NCBI RefSeq assembly: GCF_012273895.1
Contig: NC_052108.1
Span: forward strand, 7,812,001 to 7,876,000
Direction: 5' to 3'
Source of the DNA: Zerene cesonia
Lineage: Eukaryota > Arthropoda > Insecta > Lepidoptera > Pieridae
Length of the DNA stretch: 64,000 nt
Shown here: piece after piece, positions 45,183 through 57,190 of the stretch
Layout: every line of letters starts with the position of its first letter
How positions within the stretch are numbered: position 1 is the stretch's first letter
Notes under the pieces: model-generated
The model's database searches: none
Seen by the model: only the letters and a program-made list of their open reading frames with translations
What the model was told of the DNA's origin: nothing
Translations under genes and position numbers: made by a program

Positions 45183-45300
45183 GAATGGAAGACATCGCTA
45201 TATAGCGATAAGACCGCCAATTGTTTAATAGGAATTAGATCAAGTCTCTTTGCAGTTTTGTTCTAGAGTATTGAAAAATAATAAATAAATGCTTAAAAAT
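45183..45300 (+). mobile_element. LINE 3' end (ATCGCTATATAGCGATAAGACCGCC)
   Basis: GGAAGACATCGCTATATAGC and GATAAGACCGCCAATTGTTT are followed by a T-rich UTR and an AATAATAAATAAATGC tail. ATCGCTATATAGCGAT is itself a perfect 16-bp palindrome. A related segment is at 57829-57875. Confidence 0.6.
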
Positions 45301-45774
45301 TACAGTAATTTATCATCAACACCTCCGTGTAAGACTTGATCATTTCATTTATATATACGTCTATCTATTTTAAACAGAAACTACTTTAAAATATATTATA
45401 TTTTTTAATTAGCAGGGCGTAGAGGTACCACGTTATGAGGTCAATTAGAATACCTAATGTCGTTCACACCAACGTTGTCGAGAATTAATCGGAATGTCAA
45501 ATAGTTCCGTTGCTATGTGCTAAAAACTAAATTAGCTGATTCTGTGTCAGGTGATAATATTTAAATAGATTTAATTATTCCGGTTTTATAATAAATTGAC
45601 GGAAAGTGAGATTTTATCGTTCTATTATCGGAATTTCTTAAAGAAATTAATTACAGCATTTTAGATTGACCAAATTTTGTTTTGACAGAAACGAAAATAT
45701 CATCCAAGTTTGTTAAGCCGTTCGAAGCGTGTGTATATGAGCTTCGGAAATGTATTTTTTATGGAAGAGCAGAA

Positions 45775-46010
45775 GGGTCACCTGATGTTAAATGGTCACC
45801 ATTGTCCACTGGTACATGTGATAAATACTAGAGGTGCTACAGGTGATTTGCCAGTCTTTTAGTGACATATACGCTTATTTCTTGAAGGAACCAATGTCGT
45901 AATCGTTCAGGAACACCGCAGGTGGAAAATCGTTCCAAAGATTCTTCGTAGGCGGAAAGAATTTCCGTGTAGCATACAGTGGTGGACCGCCAACATTCCA
46001 GAAGATTCGG
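45775..46010 (-). pseudogene. Jockey/CR1-group LINE reverse transcriptase C-terminus, 5'-truncated
   Basis: The minus strand encodes FFPPTKNLWNDFPPAVFLND and then YDIGSFKK before a stop. This is the RT C-terminal motif (RTxxLWNxLPxxVFPxxYDxGxFK) of this LINE group. The 3' UTR continues to about 45775 (GGTGACCATTTAACATCAGG). Upstream coding sequence is lost at about 46000. It is a dead fragment homologous to 54940-55320. Confidence 0.75.
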
Positions 46011-46159
46011 ATCAGCTGTCGGTAGCTTATGAATTTCTTATTTACAAACATTGTTAAAATATTTGTTATAGAAAAGGAAAGGGAAGCCAACTGCAACATT
46101 GTTTTCGGTAAGCAGTTTATTTTTGATTGGACGATGTGATTTCAATCGATTTTATTTTT

Positions 46160-46453
46160 ATGTCATAGCGGGCAGCTGAGCTGGTGGTTCGCCTGATGGT
46201 AAACGATCACCACCGCCCATGAACATTCGCAGAGGCTCAGACCTTTGCGAATGCGCTGTCGCTTTTAAGGGATAAGGGATAAGGAAAGGATTGATGACTG
46301 GAAAGAAGGAATGGACTGGGAAGGGCGAGGAGATGGAAATAGGTCTCGTAAATAGGTACGAAACACAATAGCAAGCTATTATTTCTGTGGAGGTGTGGTA
46401 CTTCACCGGTGCGAGCTGGCCCAATTCGTGCCGAAGCGTGCTCGACTCCCACA
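46160..46453 (+). repeat. GTCATAGCGGGCAGC-family repeat, full length
   Basis: ATGTCATAGCGGGCAGCTGA to GCTCGACTCCCACA, with TGGTTCGCCTGATGGTAAAC, GAATGCGCTGTCGC and GAAGGAATGGACTGGGAAGG. A truncated ACCGACTTCAAA start (46469-46490) follows it immediately. The minus-strand open frames are fortuitous. Confidence 0.88.
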
Positions 46454-47072
46454 ATATTCATATTTTCAACCGACTTCAAAAACATAAGTGTATTACTGAT
46501 TACTGATTACATGATGAGATACAAAGAGTACAAAGGATAACGAATCTTAAAGCACGGTTTAATTTAACATGGGGGCATTTCGAATTGTACCTATGTATTA
46601 CATTTGGCGGTAGGAACATTATAGCACGGCCTGTTAATTTTTACGACTCACAAATTATACACTAGGCTTGTGTTTGTGACTATTCTTACTAATTATTACT
46701 AAGTTTTCTTTAAGGTTGAAGTTAATTATTAATAAATTTGTCCGACAGCAATAATTGCTTTTATTTTTAAGTGCTTTTTTTAGTTTTTTCGTAGGTATAT
46801 AAGTGTAAGCGGAATTACAAGATACATGTGTAAGGTCTGCAACGATATGCAGACAAAAAATATTATAATTTTGAGGTAGGTTCTTTCATACTAGCGATGC
46901 ATGAAAAACGGCTTAGAATTAAAAATTATTTTCGATATTATTATGCAAGGATAATATCTTGCATTTGTTAACTAAATGCTTTAGTACTTTCATCATATAA
47001 ATAAAATATAGTTTAAAAAAACTAAAAAACACGCTTTTCAAGCACATCAAACTAAAAACTATAAAATAATTT

Positions 47073-48072
47073 NNNNNNNNNNNNNNNNNNNNNNNNNNNN
47101 NNNNNNNNNNNNNNNNNNNNNNNNNNNNNNNNNNNNNNNNNNNNNNNNNNNNNNNNNNNNNNNNNNNNNNNNNNNNNNNNNNNNNNNNNNNNNNNNNNNN
47201 NNNNNNNNNNNNNNNNNNNNNNNNNNNNNNNNNNNNNNNNNNNNNNNNNNNNNNNNNNNNNNNNNNNNNNNNNNNNNNNNNNNNNNNNNNNNNNNNNNNN
47301 NNNNNNNNNNNNNNNNNNNNNNNNNNNNNNNNNNNNNNNNNNNNNNNNNNNNNNNNNNNNNNNNNNNNNNNNNNNNNNNNNNNNNNNNNNNNNNNNNNNN
47401 NNNNNNNNNNNNNNNNNNNNNNNNNNNNNNNNNNNNNNNNNNNNNNNNNNNNNNNNNNNNNNNNNNNNNNNNNNNNNNNNNNNNNNNNNNNNNNNNNNNN
47501 NNNNNNNNNNNNNNNNNNNNNNNNNNNNNNNNNNNNNNNNNNNNNNNNNNNNNNNNNNNNNNNNNNNNNNNNNNNNNNNNNNNNNNNNNNNNNNNNNNNN
47601 NNNNNNNNNNNNNNNNNNNNNNNNNNNNNNNNNNNNNNNNNNNNNNNNNNNNNNNNNNNNNNNNNNNNNNNNNNNNNNNNNNNNNNNNNNNNNNNNNNNN
47701 NNNNNNNNNNNNNNNNNNNNNNNNNNNNNNNNNNNNNNNNNNNNNNNNNNNNNNNNNNNNNNNNNNNNNNNNNNNNNNNNNNNNNNNNNNNNNNNNNNNN
47801 NNNNNNNNNNNNNNNNNNNNNNNNNNNNNNNNNNNNNNNNNNNNNNNNNNNNNNNNNNNNNNNNNNNNNNNNNNNNNNNNNNNNNNNNNNNNNNNNNNNN
47901 NNNNNNNNNNNNNNNNNNNNNNNNNNNNNNNNNNNNNNNNNNNNNNNNNNNNNNNNNNNNNNNNNNNNNNNNNNNNNNNNNNNNNNNNNNNNNNNNNNNN
48001 NNNNNNNNNNNNNNNNNNNNNNNNNNNNNNNNNNNNNNNNNNNNNNNNNNNNNNNNNNNNNNNNNNNNNNNN
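47073..48072. other. Assembly gap, exactly 1000 N
   Basis: The round length suggests a placeholder of unknown true size. The long open frames that appear to span it are artefacts of translating N. Confidence 0.98.
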
Positions 48073-48170
48073 TACAAAGTTTGAATGAAATCGGTTCGCG
48101 GGAAGTGGGAGAAAAACGGGTGTGAGTTACATACATACAAACATACAAGTAAAGCTAATAAAAGCGTGTT
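48073..48170 (+). repeat. Dispersed repeat at gap edge
   Basis: CAAAGTTTGAATGAAATCGG, TTCGCGGGAAGTGGGAG and GTTACATACATACAAACATA are repeat-like, of the kind found in lepidopteran transposon ends, and continue into the gap. Confidence 0.5.
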
Positions 48171-48179
48171 AAAAACATA

Positions 48180-48960
48180 AATATCGTTTTAATTTGGATT
48201 TAATCTTAGTATGTAAGCAATGGCCAAGTAGCAAATTTAATAGCATAAATTTAACTAAAACAAACAAAGTTTACGAATCCCAACAATAAGAATAATAAAC
48301 GGTGTACACGAGGCAAAATTGTTTAGCGCAATAATTTTACCGATTTAAAAAATAAGGCATTTAAAACAATGCATGGATATAATATGAAGTGTATTTGTTT
48401 AATGCGATTATGCATCGACTATTTTATATCAAAAGTAATGAATACTTTTAATTCATACATGAGATTATATTTATTTTCAGATTATTATATTATCTATTAT
48501 TCATACGTTAAATACGATTGCTTCTACTTCTTAGTCTAATTAAGAAAAAGTATATATTTATACTTAATTAGACAGCGAAATTTATTCATTCCAATAATCA
48601 TCCATCAGTTTACACCACAAACACTAGATTTATAGAATCAATCGAAAAACCCGATAACGAATCGGCTTATGCCAGATTACAAATGCACTTTACGGCGAAC
48701 TAATTTTTAAACTGAAGACCGATAATTGAAGGAAGGAATGATAACCAACGTTAAGATAAGATATTTAACGTGTTATCAAGTAAGGTGGCCATGGTTAACC
48801 AAATGATTAAACCAGGAAAGGTATATAAATGGAATTAAGATAAACATTACATTGAAAATAGAAGGTAAACGTGTTCCTACAATGTAATGGCTTTGTCTTT
48901 AAAGCCATATACATACAATATATTATATTTTAAGGGTTGAGAAATAAGGTGTAAAATATT
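48180..48960. other. No gene recognised
   Basis: AT-rich, nothing seen. Confidence 0.4.
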
Positions 48961-48965
48961 AATGA

Positions 48966-49188
48966 CTAGCTGCGCCTCGCGGTTTTACCCGCGTAAGTCT
49001 GTAACCCGTAGGAATATCGGGATAAAGTGTGTGTAACCTGTAGGAATATCGGGATAAAGCTGCCTATGTGTTATTCCAGTTGTCCAGCTATCTACGTACC
49101 AAATTTAATTGCAATCGGTTTTGTAGTTTTGCGTGAAAGAGTAATGAACATCTACACAAATACTTTCGCGTTTATAATATTAATAGGA
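48966..49188 (-). mobile_element. Helitron-like element, Lep1-type, with internal 32-bp tandem duplication
   Basis: The plus strand runs from CTAGCTGCGCCTCGCGG to TTTATAATATTAATAGGA. Two 32-bp units (48997-49028 and 49029-49060), each with GTAGGAATATCGGGATAAAG, sit side by side. All other copies have one unit. Confidence 0.85.
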
Positions 49189-49339
49189 TAGCAAAAAAGA
49201 AACTGAAAATTGTTTACCTATATAATATATAATTTATAATTGCTGGTCTGGGCCCTTCGAAAAGTAAACAAAATAATTGGTCGCGTTTAAAATTTGATAT
49301 AATTAACAAGAAATCTGATATATTAATTATTTTATGCCT

Positions 49340-49560
49340 ATTACAAATGAGACTGGCTGACTGATCGGTTACCACACAGTCCAAACTACTAAACCGATCG
49401 AGTTGAAATTTGCATACTGGCAGGCACTATGATGATATAGGCATTCGCTAAGAAAGGCTTTTGATAAATCCTGCCGCCAAGGGAAATAAAATAGGGGTTG
49501 AGAGTTTGCACCATAAAAATTTATTTTAACCACGCAGACGAAGCTGCCGGCAACAGCTAG
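49340..49560 (+). mobile_element. Helitron-like element (GGCAACAGCTAG family)
   Basis: AAACTACTAAACCGATCGAG, TTGAAATTTGCATACTGGC, GGGAAATAAAATAGGGGTTG and ACGCAGACGAAGCTGCCGGC, ending CAACAGCTAG (49557-49560). Confidence 0.68.
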
Positions 49561-49810
49561 TTCATACAAAATATACTCGTTCACTTCACGTACTCACACA
49601 GCCGTATTCATCGGCCACACATAAGAATCATTGTAATGTAAAACATCGATTCGCTTTTAGCGAAGATTCAGTCGAACAAGCATTCGTCTACATCGAGCGC
49701 ACCGAGTTTCAGTTGTTCTGAACTTTTTATACCACGGTCAGTTGTGTTGTGGTCAGTCTATACTTTGTGGGAGGGGTCAAGAACGAAGGAAAGAAAAAAA
49801 CAAGAAAAAA

Positions 49811-49908
49811 AAATTTGATCACGAGGCGGGATTTTTTTTTTCTATTCTTTCAAAATTTCTCATTTATAAAGCATTTCAATGCTATAAAACTAAAAATTAC
49901 ATTTAAGA
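49811..49908 (+). mobile_element. tRNA-derived SINE, rearranged: inverted head remnant joined to tail
   Basis: TTTGATCACGAGGCGGGA is the reverse complement of the SINE's T-arm/acceptor end. It is followed directly by a T-run and the tail in forward orientation (CTATTCTTTCAAAATTTCTC, AAAGCATTTCAATGC, TATAAAACTAAAAATTA). The two halves therefore face opposite ways. Confidence 0.75.
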
Positions 49909-50601
49909 CTAGGGTTATCAAATGCAAATACGCATGCTCCTAGAAAGAATGCCATCACAAGGAATTGTGGAAGACCATTGTAGACCAGTGGTGCAGTTGA
50001 TATAAATTATATTGCCTTGATAAATATTTGTGATATACGTGGTACGATTATAATATACGTGGGTAAAGCCACGCGGCTAGCTATGCTAAATTTGTGTGTA
50101 AATATTAGAACAGTTTTTGCAAAGAAAGAAGCGTACCCATGCGTAATAATTAAAAAGAAATACAACAGAAATAGGCAATAATTTAAATTGGTTTTGCATA
50201 ATTTACAAAATTATTTCATTGTTAATTGCATTAAAGATTACGAATCATACGGCATAATACGCATATAACCAAGTTATTATTTTTATAAGACAAGACAATA
50301 ACAAATTTATCTAAACAGCTTTAATAATAGATTACAAAATAAACTTGTGAATGATAACTGCGGATACGCAAAAATTGTATATAAAGAATAGAATATAATA
50401 CTATGACCCAGAATTGCGCGGGTTATCGCGGTTGGCGGGAAATATTTGCCGTCACAAGGTCAATGTTACCATGTTAGCTAATGTCATCTGTCAGACGGTT
50501 TTCAAGGTTTTCTAAAATGTGAAATTAGTAAATAACATTTCAATTCGTATATGCGATGTTTTAGGTTACTAAATTATGTATTATGCTCGGTCTTATATAA
50601 T

Positions 50602-50640
50602 ATCATCATCATCATCATATGTTCCCACTACAGGGATACA
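50602..50640 (-). mobile_element. RTE-type 3' terminus remnant
   Basis: (ATC)n followed by ATATGTTCCCACTACAGGGA, the reverse of the CAGTGGGAAC...(GATGAT)n end seen at 43752-43854. Confidence 0.6.
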
Positions 50641-50697
50641 AGTTATGATAAATAAGAAATAAGACAATATTTTTTTTTTCAAATATTTCATATAACA

Positions 50698-50767
50698 TGA
50701 CGTCACCAGAGTATACTCAGCTTGCTTGGTACAACCAAAGGTATCTGGAATAACTTTCCATAGCAAC
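50698..50767. promoter_or_regulatory. TGACGTCA palindrome with nearby CATAGCAAC
   Basis: TGACGTCA at 50698-50705 and CATAGCAAC at 50759-50767. It shares the 12-mer ATGACGTCACCA with 32526-32537. Confidence 0.3.
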
Positions 50768-51277
50768 GTTATAGGCATCTAAATATACCTATTATAATAT
50801 CAGAAAGGAAACCCATAAAAAATTGCAAAAATCTATGCTTTTTGCTATTTTAAAACGTGTTTTATATTTAAAACTTATTAATTTGGTGGTAAATTATTTC
50901 TCTTAAATAAAAAGACTTAAAAGCACTTTAAAATAAAATAATTTACATATTATTAACATAATAAAAAGGCGGTTATTATTTTCAATAAGTATTAAATTGA
51001 TTTATACAATTTTTTAAATAGAGCTACATGTTACCGATTCTCTTAAAAATATATAATAGTATGTATGACATTAAAGTTTGAAAATTAATTTCAGTTAAGA
51101 TTTAATATCTGTTGAATTTATTTCATAATCATTTTTATGTATGGACGTTCATGAATGAATTCTGACGTGACAAGATGGCGGCTTTATGAAATGGCGCGAA
51201 ACGCTTGCGAAAATATGGGCCAGCTTTTACAACTGACGAGATTTGCATTTGTCCGCCGGGAATCTATTATATCCAAC

Positions 51278-51417
51278 TCGAACTTGGCCAACGTTGGATC
51301 ATAGCCTGAACTCTCATAGGAGACTCTCACATCACGTCTCATGGACACGGGCCCTGCTGTGACAGGGATATGGACATTGGCGTACAACGTATGGGCTAAT
51401 GATAATGATGATGATGA
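51278..51417 (+). mobile_element. RTE-type 3' end
   Basis: GAACTTGGCCAACGTTGGAT, CATAGCCTGAACTCTCATAG, GACACGGGCCCTGCTGTGAC and a (GATGAT)n end. The minus-strand frame across it is fortuitous. Confidence 0.75.
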
Positions 51418-51464
51418 ATATTATATCAAAAATGCTTACTTATATTAGTATGTTGTTAAGTAGC

Positions 51465-51620
51465 GGCCGGTCCCGGCTTCGCCTGTGATAGCTTTATTAA
51501 TGCCAATAGCACTCAAGGATGACTTAAATATATGACGGTGTAATATTTTGAAATCAATCCACTAGTTCCCGAGACCAGCGCGCTCAAACAAACAATCGCT
51601 TCAGCTGTATATTATTAGTA
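51465..51620 (-). mobile_element. Helitron-like element (AAGCTGAAGAG family)
   Basis: GGTCCCGGCTTCGCCTGTGA, ACTAGTTCCCGAGACCAGCG, CGCTCAAACAAACAATCGC and TTCAGCTGTATATTATTAGT. Confidence 0.68.
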
Positions 51621-51629
51621 TTTTATGGT

Positions 51630-52380
51630 CGAAATAATAAAACAATTCATATTATTTGAAAGCAGGAAAATTATTTTTGGATTCTGATTTAATAGATTCG
51701 AAAGAACTGGTTTTGGTTCTGTAATATTTTTTTTATTCCTACCAATTTTTTATCAGAAAAATCATTAATTATTATTTAAGATTTATTTCAAGATAATTGC
51801 GTATTAATTTACCATTAATATGGTTATTTGGATAATTTGCATACCACAATTAATTGCAAGCCCAACAATCTTTAATATATATCCATTTAAATCAATTTAT
51901 AATTAATTGTCGATTAATTATAATGTCGAATATAATTGTTTATAAAAAAGGAATAAGTAGGTAGTTAAAATCAGCCATTAATTTAATATGGTTGACAATA
52001 TTTTATGGAATTTCAATATTTGTTAAAATATTCAAAGGAGTAAAAGCATCGATCCATTAGCTATTTTTAAACTTCTAAATCTACATTAAACATCTTAAAA
52101 AAAGGTCAAAGACCTTATAAGTTCCTGAATCAACGCTTAATATTAGTATTTGTATATACTTGTTGTGGTAGGTGGTGTTTGTAACGAAATTTCTTTAGAC
52201 TCGATTTTGACCCACTTGAAGCGGACAGATTTAACTCACACTTTGTAAACTTAGCGATAAATAATTTTATGAGTTTCTTATTTCCATTTCCTTGCCTACA
52301 ATCTGTTTAAGAATAAGGTAGATAATTAAATGGAATTTATCATTTAAACGTGTTTCTTTGTTTTAACTATATTTACTAAA
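51630..52380. other. Very AT-rich, no gene recognised
   Basis: Nothing beyond AT-rich sequence with many TAATTA motifs between about 51780 and 51960. Confidence 0.4.
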
Positions 52381-52461
52381 TATTAGATGATCTTAACCAT
52401 AGAACAGATAAAAGAGGTTACACATGCAATAGTGGTAGTACAAAGATATATCCTCTTCAGT

Positions 52462-52985
52462 AAATGGCACTGGGCAGCATTTGGAAAACTCCGTCGAGTC
52501 TTTTCATCGTCACTACCCCAATGCTTTAAAACAAAGGTATTTAATCAGTGCGTCCTACCGGTTATGACCTACGGAGCCGAGACGTGGACACTGACTGTAC
52601 GATTGGTCCACCAACTTGAAGTCGCTCAGCGAGCCATGGAAAGAGCTATGTTTGGTATTTCTTTGAGGGACCAAGTCCGAAACGAAGTAATTCGCCAAAG
52701 AACGAAATTTATCGATATAGCTCAACATATTAGCAAGCTAAAGTGACAGTGGGCTGCTCATATGTGCCACAGAACGTCTTAGGCACACATGTCTTAGAGT
52801 GGAGGCCACGGCTCGGTAAACGTAGCGTAGGACGCCCTGCTACTAGGTGGAGTGACGACATTCGTAGGGTTGCTGGTCACAATTGGCGACAAAGAGCCAA
52901 CGACCGGACTCAGTGGCGTGCTATGAGAGAGGCTTATGTCCAGCACATTAAAAGGCTGATAATGATGAAACGGCAGTCGCGACTG
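52462..52985 (+). pseudogene. RTE/BovB-type LINE reverse transcriptase C-terminal region, inactivated
   Basis: The first segment reads WHWAAFGKLRRVFSS, then CVLPVMTYGAETWTLT, AQRAMERAMFGISLRDQVRN and DIAQHISKLK. A TGA at 52744 replaces the TGG (W) normally following KLK. QWAAHMCHRT continues in frame, then a frameshift before about 52790 moves to VLEWRPRLGKRSVGRPATRW, SDDIRRVAG and WRAMREAYVQH. These are the conserved C-terminal motifs of lepidopteran RTE elements. The 5' ORF, endonuclease and RT active site are absent, so it is a 5'-truncated dead copy. Confidence 0.92.
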
Positions 52986-53063
52986 AATCGCATCGAACGC
53001 ACTGCAATGCGCGATCGCTTGCTTAGTACCAAATGGTACCTATGCATCGCAAGCAATGTATAA

Positions 53064-54935
53064 CTGTTTCACATTGTGTCGCTTTTGTCAACATACAGGT
53101 TGACTTATATGAAACTAAATGAAAATCAGTCTATTGCCAAGTTTTGCCAAGTCAATTTATTTATCTAGAACATAAATATTCTTCCTAGTTATTGATATGA
53201 TCTCTTTATGATGTGATATACGAGTATAATATTTATAAGCGATTAGCATTCGACTTGACACCCCGCGACCGTTGGCTCACCGGGCTATATTAACACCATT
53301 AGTGACTAATCAAATAATTGTTGAACGAAGGGCCAGTAAGGTACCGTCAGCACACAACGGCGTGCGTAAAAAAATATTTTTGGAAGCTTCAGACGAAATC
53401 AAAGAGATTAATATGCTTAGAAAATTTTTAATACTACAATTTCATTAGTGTACAAACAATTTTAAATAATCTAGCTTTTGACATTTATCTCAAGAATTAT
53501 ATTGTTTTTTTTTTTTAATTATATAGTTATCTAATGTTGCGATGCGTTGTAAAAACAAAAAGTTCATCATGTCAATCATTATTGCTTAAGTTGTAGTTCA
53601 ACAAATAAATAGCAAAAAGGGTTCTAAAATGAATAAATCTTTTTAATATTTTACTTTGTCTGCAGACCATACACGATTTTTTTACCAACCTTGGGGTCAT
53701 TAACAAATAGTGTCCTACAGTCAAATGAATAAACATATTTAATAGGATATTTATTTAATTATCGAACAAAGTGTGTTTCGCATATTATTACGAGAATAAC
53801 TTGCTTTAATTGTTCGGAATTATATATTTAATTATAGAATTATATATATATATATAAGTATATAGTTACATAAACTCCCATTCAGCTAATCAAAATTTTT
53901 GACATGTGCATCAATAGCATTTATTAACTTACTGATTAAATAAATCATATATAACTTTTTCTTTTACGTTATTTGGCCTGAGGAACAAACTAAACATTTT
54001 ATTGAAAAAAAAAATTACAAGTCGTAATCTTTAACTCAACTGACTTATACCTCGTTATGGTACAAAGACCGCCCTTTCTGTTCGCACAATTGCCCGGGCT
54101 TCCTTATTGCTAAAGTGACGTCATCTCGAACCATATGATCACTCGGGCGATGCTGTATACACATCATTCTAACGACACCCACCGAACGACACTTAGCGTT
54201 ATCCCATCGCAGTAGATACGACGACAAACAATTTACTGGTTCGATTGTATTGTGTGTCAAATACGCGACGGGTCCGCTAAAAAACGATAGACAGGGTAAG
54301 CGGATGTTCACACAGTCGGATGTTGGCTGGAGCACTAAAGTTATAATTAAACGTTTGTTTATATCATCATGTCGTTAATAACGATGCTAATTATGGGAAA
54401 ATTGTAACAAGATTTAGTACAGTGTCGGTTTTTTGTGAGTTATATTTAAGTGAATATCTTTATAACTACACTTGTATTTTTTACACTGTTATCCTGTCTT
54501 TATATTGAGTGATTTAGGTGCGATCTTTTAAGGATATGTAAGTTGGCCGTTTTCGATAAAACAAGCTAATAATTAATTCGTCTTGTGAGAATGTCTATTT
54601 AATCACATTCTCATAAGAATTAAAGAAATGATTTCTATATTTTATCGTTAACTTAAAATTATAAATAAAGAATAGAATATCCGAATCGAGGTTAGATTCT
54701 TTTCATTTGAATACAAATGAACTGATAGTACGACGATAATATTTTAATTATTCCGATTTAACTGAAACTTATGTACTATAAAAGTTATATCGCTTCCGGC
54801 TTAATGATGACTCAAAAAGCTGCTTCACATATGATATAGGATATAAGTTGATAGAAAAGATTACTAGTACAAAGCCAGGATTCGTCTGAAAAGAGCTAAA
54901 ACGTACGTCGCTGATGTACATTAAGCTGGTTCCTT
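53064..54935. other. No gene recognised; AT microsatellite and a TGACGTCA
   Basis: Mostly AT-rich, with a TA repeat near 53841-53856. 54050-54340 is less AT-rich and holds TGACGTCA at 54116-54123. A 96-codon minus-strand frame there (54045-54335) has no family features. Confidence 0.4.
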
Positions 54936-54939
54936 TCTG

Positions 54940-55320
54940 GTTTGATTCTCTTACTTTATGAAAAGACGTTGGGTCTCATTGCATCCTGTAAAATCTTCTA
55001 TGGGAAGTGCTCTGAGGAATTGGTCCGTGTATAACCAGCCGCAAGGTTCCAACATCAGACCATTCGCTGTAAAAATTTATACCATCCGCATCATATAGAT
55101 GGATGGCGGTCCACCACCGTACGCTGTTCGATACTTCCATCCGCGTACGGCAAAGCTTTGGAACGACTTACCCGCTACGGTGTTCCCGAACAATTACGAC
55201 ATTGGGGCCTTCAAAAAAGAACGTATACATATACGTGAATCACATGATTTAAAAGCCGGCAAAGAACCTGTACAAGCAACAGTGTTATAAGTATTTATGG
55301 GCGATGGTGGCCACTTAACA
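54940..55320 (+). pseudogene. Jockey/CR1-group LINE reverse transcriptase C-terminus, inactivated
   Basis: Pieces in three frames: FDSLTL-stop-KDVGSHCIL, FYGKCSEELVRV-stop-PAARF..YHPHHIDGWRSTTVR, and FHPRTAKLWNDLPATVFPNN then YDIGAFKK. They follow the order of the family's RT C-terminus (RRDVGSxxxFYxxxHGECSEEL ... YHPHxLDxWRSTT ... RTAKLWNxLPxxVFPxxYD). At least two nonsense codons and two frameshifts are present. Confidence 0.85.
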
Positions 55321-55495
55321 TCAGGTGGCTCATCTTTTTTTAGTGGGGTTACCTACTAAAAAAAATGTGGACTACCCACGGGTCCCGGGGAAAGAGCCGT
55401 ATGTCGGATAACTACGGACTAAAACCCCATTGTGTTCTGTCGCCGCTTTAGTGAAGGGGCCACAGCAGCTGCTTCTCTGCTCTTCTGCCATAAAA
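55321..55495 (+). mobile_element. 3' UTR of the jockey/CR1-group LINE
   Basis: AGTGGGGTTACCTACTAAAA, CTACCCACGGGTCCCGGGG, CGGACTAAAACCCCATTGTG and GCTCTTCTGCCATAAAAAAT follow the RT remnant. The same UTR inserted on its own at 41965-42119. Confidence 0.78.
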
Positions 55496-55499
55496 AATA

Positions 55500-57000
55500 T
55501 ACTTCAAGGATTCAAACACGCTACCAGTAACCACTAACTCGCAACGTCGACAATCCTAGTTAACTGCTAAATAATACATAATGAAAAAGATGAGCCAGCG
55601 CAATAAATTTGTAGCCTTATTACTATGAATACATAAACTATAGTGGATATTTACATGGAGATGGCCGGAACACTTCTATAGCCAGGGTTGCCACTGGGAA
55701 GCGTTAATTTATTAGTCTTGCGAATACTTACTTAACATATAATTACGCACATTACATGTATAGTATAAAACAACAGACACAAAGTCTTCTCACGCTAATT
55801 GCTTTTGTATAGATAATAATTTTCACAAATAATACAACGAAATGGGCGCACTTTTTTGAACTGCATGACCCATAATTAGCTTCCTCCGTAGAGGAGTTTC
55901 TCAAACTATATCATGTTTGACAGTGCTTCAACAACAATTTATGGATGCAAATTAAACCTTAATGCCGATTATTTTCCTCTAGTTTATCTTCGGATATAAG
56001 ATTATATTGTTCTACATTTATAAAATACTATTTTATCTTTATAAAATTTGCTCGCATACACAAATAAATAAATAATATATAGGTTATTCATAAAGCGCTC
56101 GTAAAACGAGTATATACTACTGACATATCGTATAGAGTACCTTCATAATAATAAATATGTTAATCAACAACAAATTGTCTAAAATATCTGGAAATTGTAC
56201 TGTAACTAACAAAAAAAAATCTGAAACCTGAAACGCGACAACCCTAAAGCAAAGACAAGCCTTGATCCACTTAGGCCCTAGCAACTGGCGGAAATAAGGA
56301 ACCCCATAGCCTGACCTACTTCGCAACTATCTGTGCTCGATGACTCATAATCGAATTATAAAAAAAAAACTGTTTCCGCTATTGTGTAATTGGTTTAAAT
56401 AGGTCACGTTCACGGTTTAAAAAATCATTGTTAATAGACCTTCGAAATACAAACTGTACGCCGCGGGTTCGGTTGGTTTTATAGAACTTATGAATAACCC
56501 ATTCCGAAATATACAATCTATCCTAGAAAACTACTCATCCAGATAACCAGTAGATATTTCGTTATTTGTAACTCAACAGTACGTAATGTATGTATGTACG
56601 TAAATTTGTTTTGTTTCTTTTACCAATTTGAAAAATCTTTAACCATTTCAAAACTACATTAATGAATGTAGTTAGTTACATTAATGAATGTAGATATGTA
56701 GTTTTCAGAATGCTGAATTACTACAATAGTTTCGTAATTACTCTTTTAGCTATAGCGGTTAATTCATAAAGATATTTCCATAGGCTGAATATTTCCTTAT
56801 TAGCCCGAGTGGAGCAGGGCGAGTGGCTAGTTAATAAAGATTCCTATTCACTTGAGCTACTTCCTGGTAACTACATTAAAATCAGCCTCGAAATTTCTTT
56901 TGGCACGAATTGGGAAACCATGGCGGCTATGTTGGATAGGAATTAATGGAATTACAATGAAATTTGCGATAATGAAATGAAATTGCAATATAATATATTA
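55500..57000. other. No gene recognised
   Basis: AT-rich. A short local duplication of ACATTAATGAATGTAG occurs near 56656-56695. A 69-codon minus frame (56117-56326) has no domain. Confidence 0.4.
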
Positions 57001-57001
57001 T

Positions 57002-57190
57002 TATATAACTAGCTTTCCGCCCGCGACTACCCCCGCGTTGTCAATATCTTAACAAATCACTACATAGTACAAAACAAAGTCGCTTTCTTTGTCTGTCCTT
57101 ATGGCCCTATGTATGCTTAAATCTTTAAAACTACGTAACGGATTTTAATGTGATTTAAGTGGAAGGTTTATTTGTACAATAACATAAAAA
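57002..57190 (+). mobile_element. Helitron-like repeat (CTACATAGTACAAA family)
   Basis: CACTACATAGTACAAAACAA, AGTCGCTTTCTTTGTCTG, ATGTATGCTTAAATCTTTAA and CTACGTAACGGATTTTAATG. A separate ACTAGCTTTCCGCCCGCGAC start at 57007 belongs to an adjoining 3' end fragment. Homologue at 31650-31815. Confidence 0.6.

Noticed and set aside
46919..48148. Open frames of 362 and 409 codons on the minus strand
   Set aside because: They consist almost entirely of the 1000 N gap; the real sequence at the ends has no domain.
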